64,000 bases of DNA from Cyrtodaria siliqua (taxonomy: Eukaryota > Mollusca > Bivalvia > Adapedonta > Hiatellidae). The stretch lies in NCBI GenBank assembly GCA_037043455.1, contig JAWPHD010008239.1, positions 1-64,000 on the forward strand, written 5' to 3'. How positions within the stretch are numbered: the stretch's first letter is position 1; every line of letters starts with the position of its first letter. The notes beneath the pieces are model-generated. The model did not search any database. It was not told the origin of the DNA and saw only the letters and a list, made by a program, of their open reading frames with translations. Both the position numbers and the translations under genes were made by a program. Positions 1 to 11,272 of this stretch are shown here, in pieces.

Positions 1-290
1 TGCTGCTGTTGTTATTGCTGTTGATGCAGTTATACAGCTACCGTTTTTGCTGTTTTATCTGCTGATGGAGATTATACAGCTACTGTTGCTTTTGGGCTGA
101 TGGAGCGTATACAGCTACTATTATTGTTGTTGCTGATGCAGCTTATACTACTACTGTTGTTGTTGCCTTGATGCAGCTTATACAGCTACTGCTGATGGAG
201 CTTATACAGTTACTAATGATGCAACTTATACAGCTACTTTTGTTGGTGTTGCCTGTGCAGCTGATACAGCTACTGATGTTGTGGCTTATG
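1..290. repeat. Degenerate tandem repeat of GCTGATGCAGCTTATACAGC type
   Basis: Imperfect units of roughly 30-45 bp built on a GCTGATG(C/G)AGCTTATACAGCTACTG core, separated by TTGTTG spacers of variable length, run from the window edge to about 290. Unit length varies, so no long frame stays open. It continues off the left edge. I read it as a diverged satellite or expanded trinucleotide tract. Confidence 0.75.
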
Positions 291-1233
291 CATTTTTATA
301 GCTTCTGTTTGTGTAATTTGGAATATTTCTTGTGTTGAATTCATATGCTATTGTCTGAAATAAATAAAAGCGACTTATAATAGAAAAGTAAAGCAAATTT
401 CATCAACTATGTAAACAATGAAGATCTAATTTAAACTGTCGACCTGTTAAACGTTATAACTTCATAGATCCATCCACAAGAGATACATTCGTATCGAGGT
501 AGCTCGAAAGAGCAATAATGTAGAGATTGTTCAAGTATCTTTAATGATTAAAGCCTTAAAGAACACTCTTTAGCCGCTAGTTAAGAGTTTCCGTGAAGAC
601 TGTTAGCTAACTAAAGGTGTGTCTTTCAGTACTGGTCTACAGCTTTCATCAAGTTCTGTCTATGTGAGATGTCTAAAAAAACTGTGTTGCAAATTAAAAA
701 AGTAATAAAATCGCCTAATGTTTAAACACACCGCGGGAAATATCGCCTATCGTGGCTTTGACAAAAAATGATACAACATATGAAACAAGCAAGGTTTTAC
801 GCAGCGGAAAATAGCTGCCGAGAAAAAAACAACAACATAATAATAGATCAAGTCACGGTTGTTAAAAACATATTACAAAAATGTTGTCACGGAGACATAA
901 ACAAGCCACGACCGTTTTTTTACCAGACACATTCTTCCATATTTTACCATCAGTTCTGCCTATCAAACATTTTGAATCAATATGCCTTACATATTGATTA
1001 CAATTCACCCATGTAACACGACGTGCTAGAAGTACACATCAGCAAAGAAATACAATTGTTCACATGTAAGGGATACGTGTGCTTGAGCGTGTGCATTCAA
1101 TATATATAAACTGTTCACTGCTGCCATATGTAATTATAAGATTGCGTTATCAAAGTGAAAAATGTAAATGAACTGTTCATTTGCTACCTCACCATTTGCA
1201 ATAATGAAAATCATAATAATGTAAAAAAGATGC
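291..1233. other. AT-rich stretch without recognisable gene
   Basis: I see no conserved domain, splice-bounded exon, tRNA or repeat with a second copy. The longest open frame (768-1016) has AT-rich, low-information composition and is probably chance. Confidence 0.5.
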
Positions 1234-1482
1234 AGTCTCCGTGGCCGAATGATTAACGACGTTGAGTTGAAAACCTTCGCCTCCCACCGCTGCGGGTTCG
1301 ACTCCTACTGGGAGCTCGACTTGTAAGTGAGGAAGTGTCGATTATTACGATTGGCGTAAGGTGTACAGTACTGGTTCTACCAAGAAATGTGGGGTGGTCT
1401 GCCTCCACCCTAAAACATCGACCGTCATATATAACCTTACATGTGTTGAACATGACATAAAACATCATACACACAAATAATG
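1234..1482 (+). mobile_element. tRNA-derived SINE, family 1 copy a
   Basis: The head resembles a Leu/Ser-type tRNA: an A-box-like TGGCCGAATGATTAACG at 1242-1258 and a B box GGGTTCGACTCC at about 1294-1305. It is followed by a family-specific body (GGAGCTCGACTTGTAAGTGAG, then a GTACTGG...CTACC segment and an ATCGACCGTCATATATA block) and an A-rich end. The same body recurs at 3636-3862 and 13836-14082 and partly at 9600-9735, which shows a dispersed family, not a functional tRNA gene. Confidence 0.85.
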
Positions 1483-1485
1483 AAA

Positions 1486-2404
1486 ATTTAAAAAAATGGA
1501 AAAGTATATCAGCAGGCTTGAACCCTCACTTCTCCGGCACTAACACGATGCCTCAACCACCTTAGCTACAGAGACTAATGATCGTTTTATTAGTAATATA
1601 CGTATCATAATTATCCCAAGCTACAATTCAGTAGACTCATCTACGAACACGTTATTTCAGCAAGTAAAACGGTAATCTTTGAAAATTGCAAAAATATGCG
1701 TTTATACCATTCAAGTTGTTTCGACGAGTTCACTAGGAATTCGTCAACTACATGATTCACAGTCTGTTTAGCCAAACACAAAACCCATGTAAGCATTCGG
1801 CAGCTGAATTAGATTACCATTAAAATGAACGTAACTTATAATACATAGTGTTATCTATTCCGTGGTACGGATAACTGGAATCTTAAAACAAGTATCAGCT
1901 GTCATATGACGGTAGATGTTAACTTTGTATATGTGTCAATTAATGAGGTAATTAATGGAAACAATAATATAGAGATTTTACATAAAATGTCATCACAATA
2001 ACTCAATACCGGTATCCCTTTCTTAATGCATAGAATTGGACACCATTTCTAAACAAATCAGTTGGGTAATATAAGCTGCCAGTTAAAATGGAAAAGGAAT
2101 ATCCTAGATATATGAAACAGCAAAACGACATTATGGTGCTAATTACTTAACCGAAATGTCGGTGTCAAACAATAGACAATTTCACTAAACTGTCCTTAAA
2201 TGTTTTTAAAGAAAAACAACATAGCTTCATGTTTGAGCAGAGTTTTTCTCAGTATGCATACCACTAGCGGGCATCATTAAATAAGTACATCATCGTCGTT
2301 TCTATTCACATCATGCTCTGGCAATAACTAAAACAGGAGCCCCAGTTGATCTCTCTAAATTGAAAACCGGCAAAAAAGTACATTTGTTAAATACGGCAGC
2401 TTTT
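1486..2404. other. No feature recognised
   Basis: AT-rich sequence with stops in all frames. A stretch at 1505-1580 has faint tRNA-like character but no intact box pair, so I do not call it. Confidence 0.4.
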
Positions 2405-2420
2405 TAAAAAATAACTAATT

Positions 2421-2670
2421 GAATTGGATTTTATAGTCGCACCAACAGCTAAGGTCATATGGCGACTTTCCAGCTTCCATTGGTGGAGGAAGACCCCAGG
2501 TAATTTTCGTGCACGGGCGGGCACCTGGGTAGAACCACCGACGTTCCGCAAGCCAGCTGGATAGCTTCCTCACATAAAGATTCCTAGGCCCCTGAGGGAT
2601 CGAACCTACAGCGGTGAGGGGCAAGTGATTTCAAGTCAGAGACGTTAACCACTCGGCCACGGACGCCCCC
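2421..2670 (-). mobile_element. tRNA-derived SINE, family 2, with perfect 16-bp target duplication
   Basis: Read on the minus strand the head is GTGGCCGAGTGGTTAACG (A box) with a B box GGTTCGATCCC some 55 bp later, typical of a class II (Ser/Leu) tRNA. The body carries inverted GGTGG and CCTGGG motifs and differs from family 1. The element is flanked on both sides by TAAAAAATAACTAATT (2405-2420 and 2671-2686), a perfect 16-bp target site duplication as expected for LINE-machinery retroposition. The insertion therefore looks comparatively young. Confidence 0.92.
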
Positions 2671-2686
2671 TAAAAAATAACTAATT

Positions 2687-3371
2687 ATGCGGACCAGTGA
2701 TGTTCTTTTAAAGGGGAAATGATGGTGGTCGGTTCCATTTAAGCATCGACGTTATTACTTTTATATTTGCAACTCGTTCTTAAAGGCAAGTCTAGAAATA
2801 GACATGTTACATAAGAATTTCTTCTTAATAGTCTATATCAGGTGTCTTGAAGCGCACGTAACGCGGACCTTATAACTATCCGATAGCGCGTATCTTCACT
2901 AGGCTAGCTTAAAGCAGACCTAAAGAGCTGTCTTCAAGTGTTCAATTAGTGATTACTATTTTCATGATCACTATATTTGATCATTGACTTCTATATGTAT
3001 GTATACTAGTTGGTGTACGCATTTTTAATGCAAAGGTAATTGGAAAATAGAAAATGGCTGCTGGATGCTCTTTGAAGTTTCAACTACCATCTTTGTACAA
3101 ATTCAATAGTTATATAAAGACTTTAACCAAACTTGGAAACTGTTTAATTTCAAAAGTAGTTATGCAAAGAAATCATCAGAATTGAATGTATCTTTCTTTC
3201 TCGTGTTCATGTGCTTGACGACAGTAAGAACAACTTCTCGGACTTTTAAAAGCATTATAGTTAATCACTCCTGTGAGTCAGAATTATATACATATGCAAT
3301 GTTTCACGACACATGTCTTTCAGCTGCAAAGAGCACATATCAGTAGCATTATTACTTACCGGTCATGCCCA
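2687..3371. other. No feature recognised
   Basis: AT-rich, no repeat partner and no coding signal seen. Confidence 0.4.
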
Positions 3372-3615
3372 ATCTTTGTTGCTTTAAAGTAAAATACCGC
3401 TTAAGCCAGTGGTATGTGTGTGAGAGGGGTTGCATCGTACATTACCACTCATGTGCAGATTCAATGAAACCGAGAATACTGTTCTCTTTTGTTTATGTTT
3501 GTTGTTTCCATTATATCCCCTTTTCAGTATTTATTGACATTCACACTAGCGTTTGTGTAGTGCTGTGTGGTGGCTGTAAAACGTCTCCCCGACTACAAAT
3601 CGTTCTATGTACCGT
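3372..3615 (+). repeat. Dispersed repeat family K, copy 1
   Basis: Contains the block CCGCTTAAGCC followed by GTGAGAGG, a TTACC(A/T)CTCATG box, AATAAAACCGAG-like and TTTGTTGTTTCC segments. The same ordered blocks occur at 28335-28560 and 33870-34110 (+), and at 48540-48700 and 55030-55320 (-). The second half here (about 3555-3610, TGTGTAGTGCTGTGTGGTGGC) matches a block that precedes the first half in the other copies. I do not know the class: it could be a SINE without an obvious Pol III head, or a non-autonomous DNA element. Confidence 0.65.
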
Positions 3616-3635
3616 TCTTCTATATATCTCTAACG

Positions 3636-3862
3636 TCTTCGTGGCCGTGATGGTAAAAACGCTGCGTTTGAAAGCTTATCGCCTTTCACCTCTGCGGGTT
3701 CGAATCCCACTAGGAGCTCGACTTGTTAAGTGAGAACGTGTTCATTCTGCTCAGGAAAAGGTGGGCGGTATGAGGCAGACCACCATTACAAAAAATCGAA
3801 CTTCATATATAGCCGAAATTGCGCTGAACGTTCATAAGGACTGGATGCGGATATGAATATCA
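3636..3862 (+). mobile_element. tRNA-derived SINE, family 1 copy b
   Basis: A-box-like GTGGCCGTGATGGTAAAAACG at 3641-3661 and B box GGGTTCGAATCCC near 3696-3708, followed by the family-1 body GGAGCTCGACTTG(T)TAAGTGAGAA and the AACTTCATATATA block. Diverged relative to the copy at 1234. Confidence 0.82.
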
Positions 3863-3984
3863 TTCAAGGGTAACACTGACTAGATAAATGGGTGAACATA
3901 TTAAACTGGACGTTGCATGTATACATATTCAAATATATAATAAGTTTTAATTGGACATCATACATAATTGCTGTGTTTCTTTAA

Positions 3985-4490
3985 TGTCGATATGCTAAGT
4001 ACAGCTTGTATTCATCCGACACGGGCGTGTATGACTGCATGTATCACTGTCAGTCATGCCGCTATGCTAAGTACAGCGTGTATGTATCCAGCACAGGTGT
4101 CTATGTCTGCATGTATTACTGTCAGTCATGCCGATATGCTAACTACAGCTTTTATGCGTCCAACACGGGTGTCTATGTCTACATGTATCACTGTCAGTCA
4201 TGCCGATATGCTAACTACAGCTGTTATGCGTCCAACACGGGTGTCTATGTCTACATGTATCACTGTCAGTCATGCCGATATGCTAACTACAGCTTTTATG
4301 CGTCCAACATGGGTGTCTATGTCTACATGTATCACTGTCAGTCATGCCGATATGCTAACTACAGCTTTTATGCGTCCAACACGGGTGTCTATGTCTATAT
4401 GTATCACTGTCAGTCATGCCGATATGCTAACTACAGCTTGTATGCATCCAACACGGGTGTCTATGTCTGCATTGATCACTGTCAGTGTAA
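3985..4490. repeat. 72-bp minisatellite, about seven units
   Basis: TATGCTAA(C/G)TACAGC recurs at 3991, 4063 and 4135 and onwards every 72 bp. Since 72 is divisible by three, two + strand frames stay open across the array (3968-4495 and 4006-4515), each giving a 24-residue peptide repeat. One frame gives a Cys/Tyr-rich unit (YHCQSCRYANYS...). I cannot tell whether either is translated: no splice-bounded flanks or signal peptide are evident, and dual-frame openness is expected from the arithmetic alone. Confidence 0.9.
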
Positions 4491-4783
4491 CATAGATAGC
4501 ACAGTTATAGTGTAAAAGGGACCCGCGGCATCGCGTTAGTTTTTCTACGCTTAGCATATTAGTAAATCTGTATTAATAATAAGTAGTGCATTATATGCTT
4601 GCACCGTTTACATTTAATGTAATGCTAGATTAATAGCCTAGGCGTTAGTGTTTTGATTCAAGATTGATGTGTGTCCTTAAAACTAAGGTAGTTCGAATAA
4701 CTGTTTGTGATCTAACGTGTTGTTTAGTTAGCATTTACACTCTAATGTACCCACATTGTCACGTTTTGTTTGACAGACGAGGC

Positions 4784-4788
4784 ACACA

Positions 4789-4819
<31 letters not shown>

Positions 4820-4820
4820 G
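4784..4820. repeat. (CA)n microsatellite
   Basis: ACACAC run interrupted by CGCGCG near its middle. Confidence 0.95.
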
Positions 4821-4855
4821 TTTGCGATAGCCTCTATTGGTTGCATGTTTGCACC

Positions 4856-5015
4856 CTGGAAAGTGCAGGACGTTGATATATGTGTGGACATGAATGTGAG
4901 GGACGTTGTCTTAGGTGTATAAGTGTTGAAAGTGCGGGACGCTGTCTTAGGTGTCGGCGTATTTTAAGTGTGGGTCGCTGTTGTAGAAGTTGGCGTTTAG
5001 AAAGTACGGAACGCT
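4856..5015. repeat. Degenerate ~35-bp tandem repeat
   Basis: Five imperfect units with the consensus GAAAGTG(C/A)GGGACG(T/C)TGTCTTAGGTGT. It is open in several frames because of low stop content. Read as a decayed minisatellite, not a gene. Confidence 0.65.
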
Positions 5016-5384
5016 TAGATAATCCTAAAGTAAGGGTATTGACACTAATAGTAAGACTTGTCACCAAATCTTTGTGGTGAACCGAGTGGTCAACCCATAA
5101 AGTACAATATACAATAAACATGGTGATAATAATAAATAGATCTTACATGTTTGGAGTCGGTAGTTGTAGAACGTCCTTGTAATTGATGACCTGGAACACA
5201 CGTGAAGTCCTTGGAACTGAATCAGCGATAGTGTGAGGATAACGAACGACCCTAACACTGAATCCAAAAACTAACCTATGTGTTGCAGACGAAACATGTA
5301 GTCTCATTTAGTCTCTTGTAATTCTAAAAATAATGGCACAGTTATGTTATGAATTGATATATTGTAGATAGTATTGTATCGGAT

Positions 5385-5615
5385 TAGACTTAAACTATTC
5401 AACTGCCTACTAATTAACACTAACCCATAGAGGAAGACTGCAAATCTTAAATAAACTATTAAACTGTCTTATAATTAACACTAACACATATAGGAAAGCG
5501 GCATATCTTAAATAAAGTATTAAACTGTCTAATAATTAAACTAACAAATATAGGAAGGCTGCGGATTTTAAATAAACTATTAAACTGTCTAATAATTAAC
5601 ACAAACACATATAGG
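5385..5615. repeat. ~62-bp minisatellite, left part
   Basis: Units ACTATTAAACTGTCTAATAA followed by TTAACACTAACACATATAGGAAGGC(T/G)GC(A/G)GATTTTAAATAA repeat about four times. The array resumes at 6109, so the block between is an insertion. Confidence 0.88.
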
Positions 5616-6108
5616 AAAAAAGAATAAAAATATCGGACAGGGAAAGCAGCATTCAAGGACAACAGTCAACCACAAAACACAAAAACAAACACGCAAACAG
5701 ACAAACGAAAAGACAAAAGTAATAAAAAATGCAAACGACATCACAAACACAGAAGGGTTGACAATAGGGCTACCGCCTTGGAACGGTCAGTGGCAAAGTA
5801 GGCCACTGGGGGTTTAAACCGGTTCTAGGGTGCACCAAACCTCACACTTACCCTACTGTCATCCCATTAAAACAGGACAGTGTAAATAAAGAAATCCCCG
5901 CCATGATCTAATCTCTAACCAACAAGGCAGCATCAATAGGCAATATAAGTAAAACACAAATATGCTCATGTAAATATAATACAAAAAAACAATAGCATAG
6001 AAAGCCACAATGAAGGTACTCAATGACTTTGCAGAAGCCAGAGCAGTAAGAGAATAAACCATTAAGGGCACGACAAGAAAGATCATGGACAAACATCAAA
6101 CGCCACCA
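5616..6108 (-). mobile_element. 5'-truncated retroelement tail (family R, copy 1)
   Basis: The minus-strand 3' end (CCGATATTTTTATTC) and body match four other places: 15766-15947, 29000-29277, 46942-47819 (all -) and 60100-60451 (+). All share the same 3' end and differ in 5' extent, the signature of incomplete target-primed reverse transcription. The longest copy (46942-47819) shows that the 5' side encodes reverse-transcriptase C-terminal sequence. The last ~50 bp on the right (6060-6108) are not in the other copies. It interrupts a 62-bp minisatellite. Confidence 0.82.
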
Positions 6109-6295
6109 GAACTTAAATAAACTATTAAACTGTCTAATAATTAAACTAACAAATATAGGAAGGCTGCGGATTTTAAATAAACTATTAAACTGTCTAATAA
6201 TTAACACAAACACATATAGGAAGGCGGCAGAACTTAAATAAACTATTAAACTGTCTAATAATTAACATTTACAACTATAGGATGGTTGCATATTT
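6109..6295. repeat. ~62-bp minisatellite, right part
   Basis: Continuation of the array at 5385-5615 in the same orientation, three further units with the same TTAAATAAACTATTAAACTG junctions. Confidence 0.88.
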
Positions 6296-6344
6296 TAATG
6301 ATTAGTTGTTAAGGACTCATCTACACATTGTGTATGTTATTGTT

Positions 6345-6628
6345 TAGCGTGATTGCATATCCCTAGATACCCGAGTTACGTGAATGTATATCCATAGATA
6401 CCCGAGTTACGTGATTGTATATCCATGGATACCCGAGTTATTTGACTGTATATCCATGGATACCCGAGTTACGTGATTGTATATCCATGGATACCCGAGT
6501 TACGTGATTGTATATCCATAGATACCCGAGTTACGTGTTTGTATATCCATAGATACCCGAGTTACGTGATTGTGTATCCATAGATACCCGAGTTACGTGA
6601 TTGTATATCCATAGATACCCGAGTTATT
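6345..6628. repeat. 31-bp minisatellite, nine units
   Basis: Unit GATTGTATATCCATAGATAC followed by CCGAGTTACGT, with few substitutions (ATAG/ATGG, ACGT/TTTG). The high identity between units suggests recent expansion or homogenisation. Confidence 0.95.
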
Positions 6629-6639
6629 CATTTGTTTGG

Positions 6640-7235
6640 TATATACTGTTCAACAAGATGGCATATGTAACCGAAATATTAAGTAAAGTGAGGATGATGA
6701 CGTAGAATTCTTGGGAAATGACTTTATCGTGCATATAAACATGAATGAAGGATTAATATCATTTATCATAAAAATATTTTGATAGTGCCCTGCCCGTCGG
6801 ACCCGCCCACCCACAACCTCTCTTGATGATGGATCGGAGGAGTGTGAATTGCTGTGGGGAGTTATTGTGTAAGAAATAAAATAAAAAGACAGAAACATGT
6901 ACATATACACAGCTAAGGTTGGGTAGAGTTGGGTGAAAGGTGGGGGTGGGGGGGGGGGGGGGGGTGGGGGGGTAGGGGGGCGTGTTGGTTGAATGAATCC
7001 CATGTTCCAATAGTGTTAATCTTTGAATACAAAGAGTAAAACATATACGGCAACAAGAGATTAGATGTTTACCTTAGCCAACATTTGTTTGCACTTTCAT
7101 AGGCTGTTAAGTCAAGGGAGCCCATGCTTCATTAAAGCCTAAATTAAATTACCTATGCAGTCCCATCGATACAATGTTATAAGGAATCTCATACCAACAT
7201 TATGTTGAGCTCAGATAAATAGTTTAAGAGATTTA
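6640..7235. other. Gene-free stretch with G-rich tract
   Basis: The only notable feature is a G-rich run at about 6942-6986 (uninterrupted G stretch flanked by GGTGGGGG blocks), able in principle to form a G-quadruplex. The proline-rich minus-strand frame across it is a by-product of the G run. Confidence 0.6.
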
Positions 7236-7830
7236 CTAGATAGATAAGATAGATAGATAAACTTTATTAATACAAAAGACCAAATAGCCTATCAGTATAC
7301 AGTACAGCATATCTCATATTTATAATTTAACAGTCAATGGTTTGCTGGCAATAATTTTACCAGTATATTCAATATATTCATTATCGCCCAACTCTTTATA
7401 CATATAATCGTTATAACATTATTGATTTTTTGTAATCTTAAATGTATGTAAAGCTTATATCTAAAGAAGAAAAGTATAAGTTTTTTACATCAGATATATA
7501 CTTCATTTGACGTATATGATAAATAAGCAACTAGGCAAACACATATTATTATAAGAGGCGGAATTCTCCTATGTTATATAGTGAGTTTCGTTTCTTTTTT
7601 GAAAGCTTTTTAAAAAAAAATGGCGAGATTTCTAACAATTTTAACATTTTTGGATTGCAAACGTTCTATAAATTTAGGTAACTTTGGTATTTTCCCATAC
7701 AACTTTTTAATATATGCCTCTCTGAAATCCCGATAAAGTGGACATTCTATTATACAATGAATAGATATATTCAATAGATTACACGCATACCTTGATCTGC
7801 CTTTACTGTACAATTGATTGGCCATAACAG
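7236..7830 (-). mobile_element. 3' end of a LINE (C-terminal zinc-knuckle region and 3' UTR)
   Basis: On the minus strand 7610-7825 encodes a peptide with the motif C(8)H-x3-ECPLYRDFREAYI, then a basic tail, matching the layout at the end of ORF2 in CR1/Jockey-type non-LTR elements (Cys/His knuckle, Cp-Y-x2-R, then a region before the stop). The 3' UTR runs to about 7258 and ends in a (GATA)n tract at 7236-7258, i.e. a (TATC)n tail in sense, as expected for a non-LTR element. No RT motifs remain upstream, so it is strongly 5'-truncated. Confidence 0.72.
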
Positions 7831-9599
7831 ATTGGGTTCTATGGCAGCCAAAAATACAACATTAATTATGCTATTCTTTAGATAATGCTTTAAGGAAACC
7901 AGTGCCTAAATTTGATTGAACTAGTATAAGCAATATCAGAGATATAGACCTGTAAACAGGGTATTACACATTTTAAGAGCTATCAAACGGTGAGGTTTAT
8001 GAGAGCCCATGGATTATAGGAACCAAAATTACTTATGCAGCCCTTAAGATACTACTATAAGAAAGCTCATGGCCAAATCTGCTTTAGCTAGGACACAAAA
8101 TGTAAGAGATATATACCTGTAAACACAACCAACAAAAACTGTAAACACGACTTGGACGCCGACGCTGACGCCGACATTGACGCCGACGCCGACGCCGGAG
8201 TGAGTACATAAGCAGTAGAGCTAATACATACGCCAGATCATATTATAAAATGTGTACATAATATAATAACGTACCCACAATAAATAAATGCAATGCTCCT
8301 AGAAAGACATCTTTGCCGTTCCATAGAAATCATTGCTGCTGAATATGAGAGGCAGAACCTAAGGTACCTTGCGCCAAAATTAATCGACAAGTTATGTAAC
8401 GATACAAATGAAATAATACAATGAACTTAGATCACAATGATAAAACACTGCAGTGTGCTCATGAGGCTGAATTAAATGGAATAGGGGAAAGAAACTTACC
8501 ACATATATTCATCCGTCCATTTCTGAATCAAACATCAAACTGTGTTGTTGTGCATTTTCTCGGCCTATACGTGATGTACCCCGAAGTTTAGAACCATTAA
8601 AAAGCGAAACGGCCGAATTAATCGACTAAATTCGACTCAAATGCCCGTAGACCCTAGATGGCTTATGCTCGTGCACGGTGGTGAGTGGATTTTTAACACA
8701 AAGGCCCAATCAGTATAGCGACGTACATAAAGCCTTTGTTATTCTGCCAGAGGGCATTTACAATCAATATTTAACCTTAGCGCAAACCAGGTGCAAACCA
8801 AGAAGGGCAATTATGAGGGAACCTTTAATCCTGGCACTTCTGTAATAACGGACCGAGAGCATTGTTTTGTTGTTTGACCCCAACCACACACGGCAACCCA
8901 GCACCGCCCCAAGTCCCGTTCCTGAGATGTGCAAAATAAAACTTAGTATGATTTCTTCAATTTTTTATTTGGGAGGCTGGAGTGGGGTGGGTAGGGTGGG
9001 GGAGAGAAAGGGGTGTCAAACTATTTGTATGAGCGGACACCCTAATCCTGGATCCGCGTAATAAGTTGCACGTTTACGTGGGGTGGGGTTTGGGAGATGT
9101 CGCTTTATGCTTGGCATTAAGGCAGCTCATATTCTACGAAATCACCTGCTGCACATGTAATGTATTCAAAAGAGGTAATATACGCATTCAGTTCTGTTCC
9201 AAAATGTAAATAGAGGCTACTTGGAAGAGTAATTGGTAGCAGATACAAACGCAAGATACTTTTTGTTATGTCCGGGCACCCTACTCCCTCCCTAATCCCC
9301 CAATCCTGTATCCGCGCATTCAGTTAAAAGCTATGTGTATTTGGGGTGGAGGGAAATTTGTGAAATTTGCCATTCATTTCCCTCCCCCGTCCCCAAGTTT
9401 CCGCCCCGCATCCCCTCGACCCCACTCAACAGACAAAAAAATAAATAATAATTATAATAATAAAATGCGAATCAATTCTTAATTATATTTTCCTAAAGTA
9501 AACAACTGAATTGAACTGAATTGGGTTTCAAGGCACACCGACACATGAAAGGTTATATGACTCCTAACATGCATGAACATGCCAGGCTCACCCTCCATA
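7831..9599. other. Gene-free stretch
   Basis: Contains a short GACGCC tandem tract (about 8155-8205) and three G- or C-rich patches (8985-9075, 9280-9345, 9380-9425) sharing TAATCCTG(G/T)ATCCGCG. No coding region recognised; the frame at 8867-9061 lies in one of the G-rich patches. Confidence 0.5.
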
Positions 9600-9735
9600 T
9601 ACATCGAGATAAAATATGGGCCTGGAACATTCTCACCCTGAACTGCAGAGTTGCTGCAAATTCTATCGTAGCGGATTCGAATCCCACCGGTAGCTTGACT
9701 TGTAAGTGAGGAAATGTCGATTCATAATTTTTGGA
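9600..9735 (+). mobile_element. SINE family 1 relic
   Basis: Retains GGATTCGAATCCCACCGG (B box) and GACTTGTAAGTGAGGAAATG at 9673-9718, both family-1 landmarks; the A box region is decayed. Confidence 0.6.
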
Positions 9736-9837
9736 TACAAAATCTATAATTTCTTAATTTCTTATATAATGTGACTCAGTTGGGGATATGCAAATATATG
9801 GGTTTATAAGCGCGTTACTACTGTCTCGCCGCAGAGC

Positions 9838-9905
9838 TAGCTTTTATGGTGATATAGGTAGAGCATCTGCTGCACATGCAAGGAGTACCAAGTTCAAACG
9901 CGCTG
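9838..9905 (+). mobile_element. tRNA-like relic
   Basis: GGTGATATAGGTAGAGCATC resembles an A box/D arm and CCAAGTTCAAACGC a weak B box about 30 bp later. No convincing acceptor stem, so probably a decayed SINE head. Confidence 0.3.
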
Positions 9906-10184
9906 AGTGCCTTAAATATTTATATATAATTATGCATTGTACATTTTTCGGTTCGATTACACTTATGTCAAAAATATTCATTTAAAAACATAACCTAAAT
10001 TACAGTGATGTAGGCTTAATAACGCAGATATCCATCTTTATCATTCCACAATCAGTGCCTTCGCAACTGTTGATAATACATTCGCTGTCAATGTCATTCA
10101 AAAATCAAAATGAAAATAAGAACGAAGACAAGCACTCGCCCTGACTAACACCTAAGAAACAATCAAAATCTGAGCCCAAGCTGG

Positions 10185-11272
10185 TTTGGTATTGGAGATA
10201 CTCTGAAACATGGCCTTACGTCAACCATAAATGTGAGAGATTCTCTAAAACATGGCATTGCGTCCACCCTAAATGGGAGAGATGCTGTGGAACATGGCCT
10301 TGCGTCCACGCTAAATGGGAGAGAGGCTCTGAAACTAAAAACAAATGCTCTGAAACATGGACTTGCGTCCACTCTAAATGGGAGAGATGCTCTGAGACAT
10401 GACCTTGCGTCTACCCTAAATGGGAGAGATGCTCCGAAACATGGATTTGCGTCCACCCTAAATGGGAGAGATACTCCGAAGCATGGACTTGCGTCCACCA
10501 TAAAAAGGAGAGATACTCCGAAATATATACTTGCGTCCAGCCTAAATGGAATAGATGATCTGAAACATGGCCTTGCGTCCACCATAAATGGGAGAGATGC
10601 ACTGAAACATGGCCTTGAGTCCACCCTAAATGGGCGAGTTGCTCTAAAACATGGCCTTGCGTCAACCCTAAATGGGAGAGATGTTCTGAAACATGACATT
10701 GCGTCCACCCTAAATGGGAGAGATGCTTTGAAACATGACCTTGCGTCCACCCTAAACGGGAGAGTTGCTCTGAAACATGGCCTTGCGTCCAGCCTAAATG
10801 GAAGAGATGCTCTGAAACATGACCTTACGTCCACCCTAAATGGGAGAGATGCTTCGAAGCATGACATTGCGTCCACCCTAAATGGGAGAGATGCTTTGAA
10901 ACATGGCCTTGCGTCCACCCTAAATGGGAGAGATGCTCTGAAACATGACATTGCGTCCACCCTAAATGGGAGAGATGCTTTGAAACATGACCTTGCGTCC
11001 ACCCTAAACGGGAGAGTTGCTCTGAAACATGGCCTTGCGTCCAGCCTAAATGGAAGAGATGCTCTGAAACATGACCTTACGTCCACCCTAAATGGGAGAG
11101 ATGCTCCGAAGCATGTCCTTGCGTCTACCCTAAACGGGAGAGATGCCCTGCAACATGGCCTTGCGTCCACCCTAAATTGGAGAGCTGCCCTGAAACATGG
11201 CCTTACGTCCACCCGAAATGGGAGAGATGCCCTGAAATATGGCCTTGCGTCCACCCTAAATGGTAAAAGTAA
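10185..11272. repeat. 42-bp minisatellite, about 25 units, with 252-bp higher-order repeat
   Basis: Consensus: CTGAAACATGGCCTTGCGTC followed by CACCCTAAATGGGAGAGATGCT. As 42 is divisible by three and the unit lacks stops, a 384-codon frame is open on + (14-residue unit GRDALKHGLASTLN) and a 363-codon frame on - (FRVDARPCFRASLP). A six-unit block is duplicated: landmark ACATTGCGTCC occurs at about 10697, 10865 and 10949, offsets of 168 (4x42) and 252 (6x42). There is no domain, signal peptide or splice evidence, so I call it a satellite. Confidence 0.93.

Noticed and set aside
1234..1310. Functional tRNA gene
   Set aside because: A and B boxes are present but the sequence continues into a body shared with several other copies, so it is a SINE head.
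4006..4515. CRISPR-like or other spaced repeat array
   Set aside because: Units are contiguous with no unique spacers; eukaryotic minisatellite.
6650..7010. Proline-rich proteins on the minus strand
   Set aside because: Proline run is the translation of a G homopolymer.
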